From Neoceratodus forsteri (Eukaryota > Chordata > Ceratodontiformes > Ceratodontidae): a stretch of 64,000 nt of DNA. Within the stretch, counting starts at the first letter, position 1, and the number at the start of each line of letters is the position of its first letter. The notes below the pieces were generated by a model, which saw only the letters and a list, made by a program, of their open reading frames with translations, was not told the DNA's origin and did no database searches. The translations under genes and the position numbers were made by a program. Of this stretch, positions 42,700-52,801 are shown piece after piece. The DNA lies in contig CM057452.1 in assembly GCA_016271365.2 (NCBI GenBank), forward strand, positions 832,256,001-832,320,000, given 5' to 3'.

Positions 42700-43584
42700 T
42701 CACCTCCCCAGTGTATAATTTGCTTGTGGGTTATTAGGCCACATGTGCATCACTGTGCATTTTTTAGCAATGAATTTTAGCTGCCATGTTTCCGACCACC
42801 CTTCCATCAACCTTAGATCCTCCCTCATAGGCTCCATTCCCACTGAGGTGTCCACCCTATTGCAGATCTTTGTATCCTCTGCAAAAAAAAGACAAACCTT
42901 CCCCTGTAGCCCCTTTGCTATGTCGCTGATGTAGATGTTAGCAAGGATGGTCCCCAGCACTGACCCCTGAGGTACCCCTCTCATCACCCCCACTTCCCTG
43001 GAATGCACCCCATTTACCACCACCCTTTGGTTTCTACCCTTCTGCCAGTTATCCACCCATCTTGTTATTTTCTTTCCTACCCCCAAACGCTCCAGTTTAT
43101 TAAACAATCTTCTGTGGGGTACAGTGTCAAAGGCCTTCACAAAGTCCAGATAGGCCACATCCACTGCCCTTGTTACTCAGTCAAAGGACTTGACCATGTT
43201 AGTTTGACATGACCTCCCCTGTGTGAAGTCATGCTGATGGATGTTCTGTAATCTACTATAATTCAGGTATCTAACCACCCTTTCTTTCAATATCACCTCC
43301 ATCTCCTCACCCACCACCGATGTGAGGCTGACCAGGCAATAATTGCCCGCCTCCTCCCTGCTGCCACTTTTGTGAAGTGGCAACATGTCCGCCCTCTTCC
43401 AGACTTGCGGCACCCACCCTGTATCTAGGAACAAGTTGAACATTTTTGCTAGTGGTGCCACCAGCTCCTCCCTTAGCTCCTGGAGCACCCTAGGATGGAG
43501 GGCATCCGGACCCATAGCCTTGTCTACTCTCAGCTTATCTAATTCCTCCCTGACCCTGTCATCACTGATTGGGCTAGGATCCAC
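42700..43584 (-). pseudogene. CR1 ORF2, reverse transcriptase
   Basis: Two overlapping-in-order frames. 43584-43177 has LDKLRVDKAMGPDALHPRVL, ADMLPLHKSGSREEAGNY and DFTQGRSCQTNMVKSFD. 43164-42700 has MDVAYLDFVKAFDTVPHRRL (motif A), MRGVPQGSVLGTILANIYIS (motif B) and VCLFFAEDTKICN (motif C, with AEDT for ADDT), ending in a KKCTVMHMWPNNP block. A frame change between 43164 and 43177 separates them. The catalytic Asp pair is altered. Confidence 0.85.
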
Positions 43585-44115
43585 CCCAGTCTGCCCTTCC
43601 CTTCTCCCCTGACGCTGGTCCCCTTCCCTCTCCTTCTATCATGAAGGCCATGCCAAAGTACCTATTTAGCACCTCTGCCTTCTCAAAGCCCCATCCACTG
43701 TTACACCCCCTCTCCCTTTGCCTTTACTATCCCCTGCCTTGCTTTCCTCTTCTCATCTACATACCGAAAAAGTCTTATCACCTGTTTTGGCCTGCCGAGC
43801 AATTTTCTCCTCCATTTCTGCTTTCGCCTTTCTAATTCTCTGCCCTGCCACCCTCAGCTTTTCCCTGTAAGTTTCCCTGTCCTCCATCACCTGTGTCCTC
43901 TTATATTCTCTGAATGCTCTTTTTCTCCCCTATTGCCCCCCTCACTTCCCTGTTGAACCAAAGTGGCCTTCTCCATCTTCTGCTTTTCCTCACCTTCATT
44001 CTGGGAGAGTTTGTCTGCCTGAAGTCCAGGTCCTCAGTGATGGTTTGACTTGCTTTTTACCCTGCTGTAACCATGAAGCCCACTGTGTTATGGTCACTTG
44101 CTCCTAGGCTGACCA

Positions 44116-44650
44116 CTACTCCCACTCCCTCCACACTACGCTTATTGGTAAGCACCATGGCAAGTATGTTATCCCCCCAGTAGGCTTAATAACCAGCTGC
44201 TGCAGGAAGGCTTCCTGGAGGGACTCGCTGATCACCCTGTTCCTGGATGACCCAGCTGATGGGATATCCCAGTCTATAGCTGCGAGATTAAGGTTGCCCA
44301 CCAGCAGGCTTTCCCCCCAAGCGCCATCTTCTGAACCACCCACAGCATCTGCATGTCCACTTCCTCGCTCTGCATTGGAGCCCAGCCTTATTGATGCCCC
44401 AGCCCGCTTCTCTATTATGACCCACAAGATTTCTGCTTCCCCTTGCTCTTCCTGCCCTTCTGTAGCCTTACCGTCCAGTGCAATCCCCCCCCTTCCTGCC
44501 AGCCCTATCCTTCCTGAATAACCTGTACCCCGGGACCCTCATATCCCAGGTCTGGTGCTCAGACCACCATGTCTCCATTATGGTATCCAGGCCCTCCCAC
44601 ACCATCATAGCATCTATGTTCACCATCTTGTAGGCAATCCCTAATGCCAA
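44116..44650 (-). pseudogene. CR1 ORF2, endonuclease N-terminal half
   Basis: The frame 44650-44468 reads KMVNIDAMMVWEGLDTIMET, WWSEHQTWDMRVPGYRLFRK. In active copies the TET motif precedes W, here MET. 44427-44116 continues with LLVGNLNLAAIDWDIPSAGS (GNLN where GDFN is expected). Frames differ, so it is broken. Its 5' limit coincides with the 15-bp palindrome at 44630-44666. Confidence 0.7.
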
Positions 44651-44666
44651 GTTAGGGATTGCCTAC
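44630..44666. repeat. Perfect 15-bp palindrome, 7-nt loop
   Basis: GTAGGCAATCCCTAA (44630-44644), loop TGCCAAG, TTAGGGATTGCCTAC (44652-44666). It lies exactly where the CR1 coding sequence meets the inserted LINE. Confidence 0.9.
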
Positions 44667-45717
44667 CTAAACTACTATGTTCCTAAGCCTTCCGCTCAGA
44701 TTGGCCTCGCTAGAGTGTATTTTGCTTCTGGCTCTCACCTACGTGTTTCTACCTATGCTAATGTGCTCAAAACTACTTTTCGCAAGTGGGACACTACTTA
44801 TAATAATATTTGTCGGTGTCCCTCATCATCTCCATGGCACAAACATCATTGCCAGCTCTATGCTGATTTAAACTGTCTCTCCCCCTCTGCCCTTAGACTG
44901 CATTCACTTGGTTCCCTAATGGATAGTGTTATTAACATCCATGCTTATCCCCCAATCCTCCTCCTATGGCCTTCGTTCTGTTGAACAATCCCTACCCATG
45001 CTATCTTTAAAAAGGAATTCCTAAAATTCCTATCCCAATTGCCTTTCTGCATGCATTTTTTTTAGTTGTTTAACCAGGAGTAGCACACTAAGCTGAAAGC
45101 TGTTTTACAGGTGTGACCTGGGAGCACAGGGAAGTTAAGTGACTTGCTCCTTACTTCACTCTAGCCTGCTGACAATCTCCCCCTCTTACTTCAATCTTCC
45201 CTACAAGTATGTTTCCCTGCCTTGTTGCCTTGTCCTTACTACTGATTCCTAGTTCTCTCCTGTTATCCCCATGTTCCTCTATACTTGCACGTACCCTAGA
45301 GTGTATATTCTTCTGCTTGCTTTGATCTCTCTTGTGCTTCTCCCCCTGCTCCAGGAGTCTTGATACTTCCATACTTATCCTACAGCTTCTTTTATGTCAG
45401 TGTTTGTACTTTTCATTGTTTATTGGATTTTATTTTCAGTTTCAGATGTATCTATTTACCTGTATTTTACCTTAATATCTTGTACAATAAGGCATTTACT
45501 AGTTGTTGACAAGTTGGTTTTGTTTCAGCCATTCATTGTGTACTGTGTATTGTGATGTTCCTGATACCTCTATATCCTGATTTTGCACTGTTTGTATCTA
45601 CTTTCTGATTTTGTACTGTTTGTTTTGTTCTCTTGTAACCTCCTGGGTCATGCCTGAAAATAGTCATTCTTATAGCTAGAGCACTTACCAGTTAACAAAA
45701 ACTAAATAAATAAATTG
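44667..45717 (+). mobile_element. LINE 3' fragment sharing its tail with type-B SINEs
   Basis: The 3' end ATGCCTGAAAATAGTCATTC...GAGCACTTACCAGTTAACAA followed by ACTAAATAAATAAATT matches the tail of the SINEs at 16962 and 40752. The 5' part has a frame (44715-44984) with YANVLKTTFRKWDTTYNNIC and a Cys/His-containing WHKHHCQLY block, which I do not recognise. I infer a 5'-truncated LINE, supported mainly by the tail. It contains a SINE at 45057-45153 and separates CR1 ORF2 from ORF1. Confidence 0.45.
45057..45153 (-). mobile_element. CORE-type SINE 3' half, type A tail
   Basis: On -: GAGCAAGTCACTTAACTTCC, then AAAGCTTTCAGCTTAGTGTG-like (here AACAGCTTTCAGCTTAGTG) and CTCCTGGTTAAACAAC before an A run. 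Matches the 3' half of the SINEs at 29314 and 54518. Confidence 0.75.
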
Positions 45718-45940
45718 TTCCCCAGGCTTCTTGCATTTTGCAAAGTCCTCTTCACCATATATCCCCCTCTCCCTACACCCTCCTTCCATGTTTGTTCTGT
45801 ACTCCGTTCCTTTTATGGGAGTGCTTGCTAGTCTGTTCTCACCTCCTATATAACCTTCACCCAGCCTAACCCTGTGCTCCCCCTTTACCAGTTTAAACCT
45901 CCCCCTAAGACCTTATCAATGTACCCTTGAAGTTCTCCCC

Positions 45941-46416
45941 TCAGTACTCTTCCCCCCTCTCACTGAGATGCTGTCTATCCTTCCAGTATAAGTCTTCATC
46001 CTCCCATGTGTCCCCCCACTCTCCTATACAGGTGAACCATTCCTGTCTGCACCATTCCTGGAGCCATTCATTGAACTCCCTGATTTTTCCCTGCCTAGCA
46101 GTGCTGGCACGGGGGACTGGCAAGACCTCCAAAAGTGCCAAGGATTTAGCCTCTTTCGGCATCCCTTTGCTAGTGCCTTGAATCTCCTCTGGACCTCTTC
46201 CACTTCACTGTTTTCCAGATCATTCATTCCCAAATGAATGATAATGTGTGGCTTCCCCACTAACCAAGCCCTCGCTCCGATTTTTTGCATTGTCCTCCCT
46301 GCCTCCATCCCTGGTTCAGAAAAGGCCAACTTCTGCCTGCATGTAGGACCCCTCTTAAGCCAATGTATCCCCTTTGTGATAGCGTCCCCAAATATCATGG
46401 TATTCTCCACCTCCAC
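45941..46416 (-). pseudogene. CR1 ORF1 esterase domain, degraded
   Basis: 46416-46024 reads EVENTMIFGDAITKGIHWLK (the Ser of the VVDS block is lost: GDAI), KPHIIIHLGMNDLENSEVEE (GMND for GTND). 46162-45941, in another frame, reads LYWKDRQHLSERGEEY (DRQH for DGLH). The domain order equals that of the intact ORF1 at 26666-27583, but the nucleophile is missing and a frame change near 46150 breaks it. Confidence 0.75.
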
Positions 46417-46489
46417 AACCAGTGGATCTGGTCTGGCCTTTTCCTTCTAACGACCTCCCCCTGTCTGGAGCTGCCTACTTGATCCCCCT

Positions 46490-46900
46490 GGTCCTCCCCA
46501 TTCTCCTCCAGTGCCTCCCCTGGTGAATGGTTCCTGCCTCTTCTCTACCAATCCCCCTCTGGTCCCTGAATGCTACCTTCCTTGCCTTCCCTGCTTACCT
46601 ATGTTCCCTGATTGCCTCCTGCCTCCCCCTCAGCCACCTTCTCTCCCTTCTCCTCCCCTTACCCCTTACCCCTTCCCTGCCTCCCTGCTCCCTCTGCATC
46701 TTCTGCTTCCCTTCTTTACTCATCTCCCCCCATCTGCTCCCATCACTGTGTTTTTATCCTTTCCCTCCATGCCTCCTCCTTCCACCCCCTTCCCACTGTC
46801 TGCCTTCCTACCAATGCTTCTTTCCCCTCTGCCCATCCCCTTTCCTTGGCCCATACTTGCTGTTCCCCCCCAATCCTTTCAGAATTCACCCTTCTATTCT
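46490..46900. repeat. Pyrimidine-rich tract (+ strand)
   Basis: About 400 bases of mostly C/T on + (CCTCC, CTTCC, CCCTT words), the N-terminal and 5' part of the CR1 read in antisense. It is low complexity, so the long proline/serine/leucine frames on + here are artefacts. Confidence 0.7.
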
Positions 46901-47629
46901 GTCTGCCAAAGGTATGAACCTGTTGGACACGGTAATCCCCCCACCCTGCTGCTGAGGAATGTGCCCATCCTTGAGCCCTAGGAGTCCTCCTCCCCTTACT
47001 CCTCACTTCTTGCCAGCCATAATTATCTCTACTACCTGGTCTGAGTCCCTGTTCATTTTGACCCCCCCATAGTGCTGCACACACCCTGGCCAACAGCAGC
47101 AATGACTGCGATCTCCTTACACCACAGATAGTCCTGGAATGCAAGTGGCAGGCTGTGGCTTTTATAGCCCTACTGCTCATTTTGAAAAATTTCACCCTCC
47201 TTCTGGTGGCTCCTCTGGAGCTTGGCCAGCAGCGACAATGGCCACTGAACTCCTTGTTTTGTGGCAATGGCTGCTTTCTATGCTGCTATGGCGCCAACTG
47301 CTCCACATGGCTATGGCTGCTGAAATCCTGGATCTCTTCTTGGTTGTGGTAACGGCTGCACACACCTGGCCAATAGTGACAACGACTGCTGATCTTCTTA
47401 CACCTGCAGACAGGCCAGGGTAGGGTGAGGGGAAAGTTGTAAGTAGAGGGGGGAAAGATGGGGGAGGAGGTAGTTGACAGGGGTCTGAGGGGACATGATG
47501 TGGTATCTGCCTCTGTAAATCCAGTGGGAACTGTACATCTGAGCAACCTAGATAGACTGTAAATTCTTTATTTGCTGGCATAATTTCTACATTTGTATGT
47601 AACAAACTAACATTCAAATTAGCAATTAG
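46901..47629. other. Possible CR1 5' part, then unassigned sequence
   Basis: GC-rich with the phrase GGCCA(A/G)CAGCGACAATGGCC-like repeated at about 47088, 47226 and 47370. This suggests two or three degenerate ~140-bp tandem units (GGCCA-CAGTGAC-A-TGCTG). Could be the CR1 5' UTR repeats (inference). Confidence 0.4.
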
Positions 47630-47830
47630 AAGAATGTTATTTGGTCTACTTAGTCCACTTGACTGCAGAGTGCCTGATCCACAGATTACAGTTCCCTCCT
47701 TCTCCTCCTCTTCCACCATACTCACACATGGCACTGGTCCATCATCTTCTTTAGTAAAGACAGAGCAAAAGTATTCTGCTTTGATACCCACATCATGATT
47801 ACTTCCAAAAATGCCTGTAAACTTGTACAC
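47630..47830 (-). mobile_element. CR1/L3 fragment, region before RT
   Basis: On - the frame reads KAEYFCSVFTKEDDGPVPC, the conserved block just before the RT fingers in CR1/L3. Only about 200 bases remain. Confidence 0.65.
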
Positions 47831-48437
47831 TCATGCTTTCACATTAAGTTTCCAGTGATTCGTTGGTTTGTATAGTTAATCTTTCTCTTCTGTCAAACTC
47901 ACTCAAGGACACCTTTCTAATCAGTTTTGATTACAACTACATGATACCACATCATCATTCATCTGGTACATTATACAAATAAAACAGCCGTGAGAAGAGA
48001 TGTTAAATATTTATTTAATATTGTGGTTGCATATAGAGTGGGATGGTGGTTTTACAAATTTTGCAAAATAGGCTGTCAAGATGGAATGTTTTGTACCTGT
48101 ACTAAAATGTCTGCCATAAATATTTAAAGTGTATTATAAAAAGGTTCTCAGAAATGCTGCAATCTGACTGGCTGTTAGGATTCCAACAACCTTACATTAA
48201 TCCATGTTATACTATCATGTACAGCCTGATCACAATGGCACATGGATTCTTCCTGTCAGCATTCCATCCTCTAGCACTGCTGAAGACTGGAATGATGCAT
48301 TCTAATTTTTAACCAGCATTCTTAAACTGTTGGTGGAAGAACTATTTTATTAAAATTCCCCCTCTAAATGAGTAAAACATTCAAAAAGCATTCTTTTAAC
48401 ACTCTTCTTTTGGAACAATATTTTATAATAGCAAAAA
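47831..48437. other. No recognised gene or element
   Basis: AT-rich intronic sequence. Nothing recognised. Confidence 0.4.
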
Positions 48438-48570
48438 GGCACTCCCGGGAGTTATATTAACAGTCAGTTAATCACCCCCTAGGGGCAACATGGCACTCAG
48501 CTGCACCTCGTGCCACATTACACCCCTAGGGAGTGATTAACAGACTGTTAATCTAACCCCTGGTCATGCC
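48438..48570. mobile_element. ~130-bp palindromic MITE-like element
   Basis: Arms 48451-48485 and 48523-48557 (35 bases each) are complementary at about 32 of 35 positions, for example TTAACAGTCAGTTAATCACC with AGTGATTAACAGACTGTTAA. Weaker pairing extends outward to GGCA (48438) and TGCC (48570). The loop holds TGGCAC/GTGCCA, so nearly the whole unit can fold into one hairpin. No transposase. It sits ~210 bases before the hAT exon-2 acceptor. Confidence 0.8.
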
Positions 48571-48779
48571 TTATCGCTTAATAAGGGAGACAGTATTACG
48601 TGAGTGTCTAGCATCCTTGTTGTCTGAGGAACAGCAAAACCATTTGTTATTTAACTGGTAAACATTGGCTTTGGCTTCCTTACAGTCAATAAGGATGCAT
48701 GCCATTCTTGAACACATATCTTACAGTAATTCTGATTAGACAAAAATCTTACTAAAATATTACTTTAAATATTTTGCAG

Positions 48780-51105
48780 CACCAGTTCATCTTCATCTGG
48801 ACAGCAGGCATCAAGCAAGAGAGATATACCACCTCCAAGTGAAATTCTGTTGCTTGTTGCTCAAAGTGCAGAACTACCCACTAGCAGCACCCAATTGACA
48901 GCATCAGCAAGTCACTCTGGTGTTCATAGTCCTGTACACATTGAAATACAGCAGTCACAAATAAGTGGAGAGAAGCACAGGTCAGTCCCTTATAGACTGG
49001 ATATGGGAATGTTAGGCAAGGTTATTACAGATGAGCAGAGGCTAAGACTGCTTGAGCAGAAATGGCATGTCTTAAACAATTATATATTTCCTTCTTGCAT
49101 AATTGACAAGAAAAACAGAACATTTAATAAAAACTGGTTAGAAAGTTGTCCTTGGATGAGGTACTCAGAAGAGAAAGATGGAGTATACTGTGTTTACGGC
49201 AGACTGTCTGGGAAACCATCTACTGCATTGTTCTGCAAAATACCAGCAAGTGACTGGAAAAACATCAGTGTGCATGTTGTCAGGCATGTTAATTCAGGGA
49301 AAAATCACAATGATGCTGTTATGAAAGCAGAAAACTTCTTACAGGTTGCTAAAGGTCACAAGGTATCTGTCAACAACTACATTTGTCAGCATATCAGGAG
49401 ACAGTAGAAAGGAATGGATACATATTAGAACTATTGTTGAGCTTAACTCTGCTTGCAAAACAGAATCTACCTATACGTGGTTGCACTAGTACAGATGGAA
49501 ACTTCATGGCTTTTCTAAAATACAGAGCAGAGACAGATACGGTTCTTAAAAAAACACTTAGAACATGGACCAAGAAATGCAAAATGCATCAGTCCTGAGA
49601 TACAAAATGAACTGATCAACCTATATGGGAGGCAAGTCCTCAGCAGCATTTTATAGGACTGTAAGATGTCCAGAATCTACTCTGTAGTAGTAGATGAGTG
49701 TATTGATGTTTCAAATAAAGAACAGCATTCACTTTGTGTTTGTTTTGTCGATGTAGCCTGTGGAATACACCAAATTATTGAAGAATTTATTGGTTTTGTT
49801 CATGTGCCAAAGAGAACAGCAGATTGTATAGCAACACAAATAATTGAAATGTTAGCTAGTCGTGGCCTAAGTATTGATGAGATCAGAGGGCAGGGTTATG
49901 ACGGAGCATCCAACATGTCAGGAAGACTATCTGGAGTGCAAGCTAGGATTATAAAGCGGAACCCGCTTGCACTGTATGTCCACTGTAGTGCACAGACATT
50001 AAACCTTGCCATTGTCCAAAGCTGCAAACTTCCACTAGGGTGAAACATCATCAATACAGTCCAAGAACCTGTCTTTTTCTTTATGTATGCTCCTAAATGA
50101 GAAAATGTTTATTTTGAGAGCCTAACTTGTAGTGAACAGGACTATGGGGAAAAAAAAAAACGGTTCAGCTCTGTGAGACTAGATGGGGAGCAAGGACAGA
50201 TTTATTATCAAGTGTCTTGCAGATGTTTTCTGTTATTGTAGAATCTCTCTATCAACTTGAACAAAATGGAGACTGTAAAGCAAGAAGCCTTTGTGCTCTG
50301 TAATCAAATTTGCCTTCATTGTGGCCCTTGTTGTTTGTGAGAGTGTCTTGCAGTTTACAAGGCTACTGAGTGATTTCCTGCAAGGAGTATAGGTTGATCT
50401 ATTGACAGCTTTTGCTGAAGCAGGATCTCTGATCACTGTATTGGAACTAGTAAGGGGCAACGAACAACGATGGGAAGAACTGTACAAGCAGGTTAGGAAT
50501 ATTGCAGAACAGATAAGTTTTGAGTTTTCTATGCCTAGGCGAGAAGGTAAACTGCAGCACAGGGAGAATGTAGAAGCAACTGATCCAAGCACTTACTGGA
50601 AGAGAGCACTATTCCTCCCATTGCTAGTTCATCTGATTGAAGAACTAAAAGAACATTTGGGTAGTCCAAAACTTAAGGAACACTTTCGTGCACAAGAACT
50701 GATGCCAGTCAATGCTGAACAACTGAACAAAGAAGATGTAGTTGAGATCCTGGGCCGGTTCCAGAAATATATACCTGGCAGGACTGAAAGTGATTCTTAC
50801 TTTGAAAATTTGAAGAAAGAGTTAGAAAGATGGAAAGTAAGGTGGAATGGTGTCTTACATAAAGATAGACCATCCTGCATTGCCAAGACACTAGATGTAA
50901 TAGACCCATCTCTTTATCCATCCATATATACCGCACTAAAGGTTCTTCCAACCATGCCTGTACCACAAGTAGTGCAGAAAGAAGTTTTTCTGGACTTTGC
51001 ATGCTTAAGACTTATCTACAAAACACCATGGGTCAGGAAAGATTAAGCAGTGTAGCTAAGTCTTCACTGCACAGACCAAGGGAACTATTTACAGACATGT
51101 TTTGA
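48780..51105 (+). pseudogene. hAT-superfamily transposase (DUF4371/ZMYM-like), main exon
   Basis: The exon opens with a Ser-rich linker and stays in one frame to 49407. It carries a TTF-type zinc-finger-like block (WLESCPWMRYSEEKDGVYC, then SDWKNISVHVVRHVNSGKNH); the second Cys of the CxxC is Tyr. A frame change leads to 49383-49598, then back at about 49600: VDECIDVSNKEQHSLCVCF (first catalytic Asp region), GQGYDGASNMSGRLSG and YVHCSAQTLNLAIVQSC (His of the usual CxxH is Gln). After stops at 50041-50400 (an LCETRW motif remains near 50170), 50402 onward gives the helical part. A last shift near 50970 restores the hAT dimerisation domain (SSAERSFSGL, MLKTYLQNTMGQERLSS) to the stop at 51103. 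Confidence 0.85.
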
Positions 51106-51121
51106 CTATGTTCTTACATTC

Positions 51122-51127
51122 AATAAA
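51122..51127 (+). terminator. Poly(A) signal AATAAA after the hAT stop
   Basis: AATAAA begins 17 bases after the restored-frame stop (51103-51105), a close but usable position for a transposon transcript. A GT-rich word (TGTTTTGCAG) follows. Confidence 0.5.
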
Positions 51128-52206
51128 ATGTTTTGCAGTACATAACTTATTATAGATTACATTAGCAGTAGCATAGTTTTTATGTTCTGTATTCATCTGC
51201 TCTAATAAGAAGTCTACATTTTTAATTGTGAAATTCATTTCCACTGTATCTTAGAATTGCATGTATATACATCACAATATAATTCTGCTCTTTTAACTGA
51301 TTGGAAAAATCAGTTAAGCTTTGAAAAACAACAAAAAATGGACACATTTAAAGATTATTTCTTCAAGTTCTGAAGCAAGAGTAAGACACAGCAAACACAG
51401 CTAACAAATAAGTTAACCATTTTTAATATGAAGATGCGTGTACTCAAATACATCCACATACACAGCACACTACTGAGTGAGTGTACAATGAAAACATGAA
51501 TTACACAGTATATACTGTAGTTGTTTTGAATTTGTAAAATTTGTCCAGATTAATAAATGCATTGCAAAAGAAACCTGAACAGCGGTATAAGTTTAATAAG
51601 CTGTTACATATATCCAAGATTGTTATGTATGAAACATGATACATCTTTATTAGATCCACTGCACTGAGGCATTACCTCTTGACAGTCAGATGGGGGAGTA
51701 TATTATTAATACATGAAGATGCCCTGGTACAGATATAATAAAGCTTAACATAAGATATTAATGTAATGAAAATTAATACTACAATATGAATCTCAGATGA
51801 TGTAAGTAATAAATGAACAATTATATTTTAGTAACATTATCTTACTAAAACTCTTGTCTTTTGTTTAAAATTTGTTATATACTGAGTATTAAACTTAGTT
51901 AAATTAGAAACAGAGTTATGTACAAAACAATTAATGTTATATTATATGTGTCACATGCATTTTGTAATTGCAGCTTGTGTCTCTTTTTTTAGGCAAAAAA
52001 AACACTATTTTCTCTTACAACTGAGTTCTTTTCTCTGGTTCTTTGGTTTTATAACCCGAGTCATCTGTATGAATATTACCACTATATCTACATTCTTTCT
52101 ACAGAAATTTCTGAGAGGGGGACTACTGACATGCATCATGTCAGTACATGATATCATAATTTGAAAGAAAGACACTGATGCATATTGCAAGTGATTCTTT
52201 TGCATT
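51128..52206. other. No recognised gene or element
   Basis: AT-rich sequence. I looked for a hAT-type terminal inverted repeat here and upstream of exon 1 and saw none that match. Confidence 0.45.
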
Positions 52207-52215
52207 AAAAAGCAT

Positions 52216-52792
52216 CTGTTCTGGCCAGCTCTGTGGCACCAAGCAAAGGGGTTTGCTCAGCATGTTGGTGACCTGGGTACATGCCCTGAGCCCAGATACT
52301 AGGAGTGGAGGCTGGCAGGGAGGGATTTCCAAAGGTCCATTGGACGCTTCCCTCCCATGGGGGTGGGCTCTGCCTAGGTCCCTCTGGGTGGATTGGGTGC
52401 ATGCTTGGGGACGTGTGGCCTCGACATGCTCCCTGCACACCCCCACCCAAGGTCGGCTGCCACCATAGGCAGAGAACATGGTGGGAGGGGTACAGAAAAT
52501 GGAAAAAGGTGCACCGGCTGCTCAGATGATGGCCACCTGGATCCTCGTCACCGGAGCTGCCCTGATGGTCATCACAACAGCACCCAAGGGCTAAGAAAGC
52601 AGGCCAGAAGGCTAATTCCCTCCACAGGGAGGGACCTGCCTGATGAAGGGATACATCAGATTATCCTTGTGTAGGCTGCGATGTGGGATGGTGGGGATGG
52701 GGATCACCTGGGCCGAGTCCAGTCTGTGGCAACCCGAGGAAGAGAGCAGAAGGTGCGAGTGGGTGGAGCACAAATAAATTACTCAAAAAAAA
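52216..52792 (+). mobile_element. Long tRNA-derived SINE, copy 4
   Basis: Head CTGGCCAGCTCTGTGGCACC, B-box-like GACCTGGGTACATGCCC, and the 3' end GGAGCACAAATAAATTACTC plus A run. Flanked by AAAAAGCAT at 52207-52215 and 52793-52801, a short target duplication partly overlapping the A tail. Same layout as the copies at 4640, 7204 and 10940. Confidence 0.7.
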
Positions 52793-52801
52793 AAAAAGCA
52801 T

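Larger units (their letters stand above)
42555..46900 (-). mobile_element. CR1 LINE, split by another LINE, 3' end missing
   Basis: On -: the RT end starts at 42555 without the CR1 terminal tail, so the 3' end is deleted. RT runs 42700-43584, linker, endonuclease 44116-44650, then a foreign LINE (44667-45717), ORF1 at 45770-46440, and a purine-rich 5' region (on -) to about 46900. Many frameshifts. It is older than the copy at 23714. Confidence 0.8.
39060..48779 (+). other. Predicted 9.7-kb intron of the hAT-derived gene
   Basis: Donor GTATGA at 39060 and acceptor TTTAAATATTTTGCAG ending at 48779, with the acceptor pyrimidine tract weak (T/A-rich). The intron carries a 1.1-kb foldback, a CORE SINE, a CR1 with a LINE nested in it, a CR1 fragment and a ~130-bp palindrome. 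Most of its length is therefore later insertion. The ancestral intron may have been only 2-3 kb (inference). Confidence 0.5.

Noticed and set aside
46511..46981. 156-codon Pro/Leu/Ser-rich frame on +
   Set aside because: It is the antisense of the CR1 5' region in a pyrimidine-rich tract. Three overlapping frames are open, which is typical of low complexity, not of a gene.
46743..47267. 174-codon frame on - as a host protein
   Set aside because: No recognisable domain. It overlaps the CR1 5' region and degenerate repeats, and codon use follows the low-complexity sequence.
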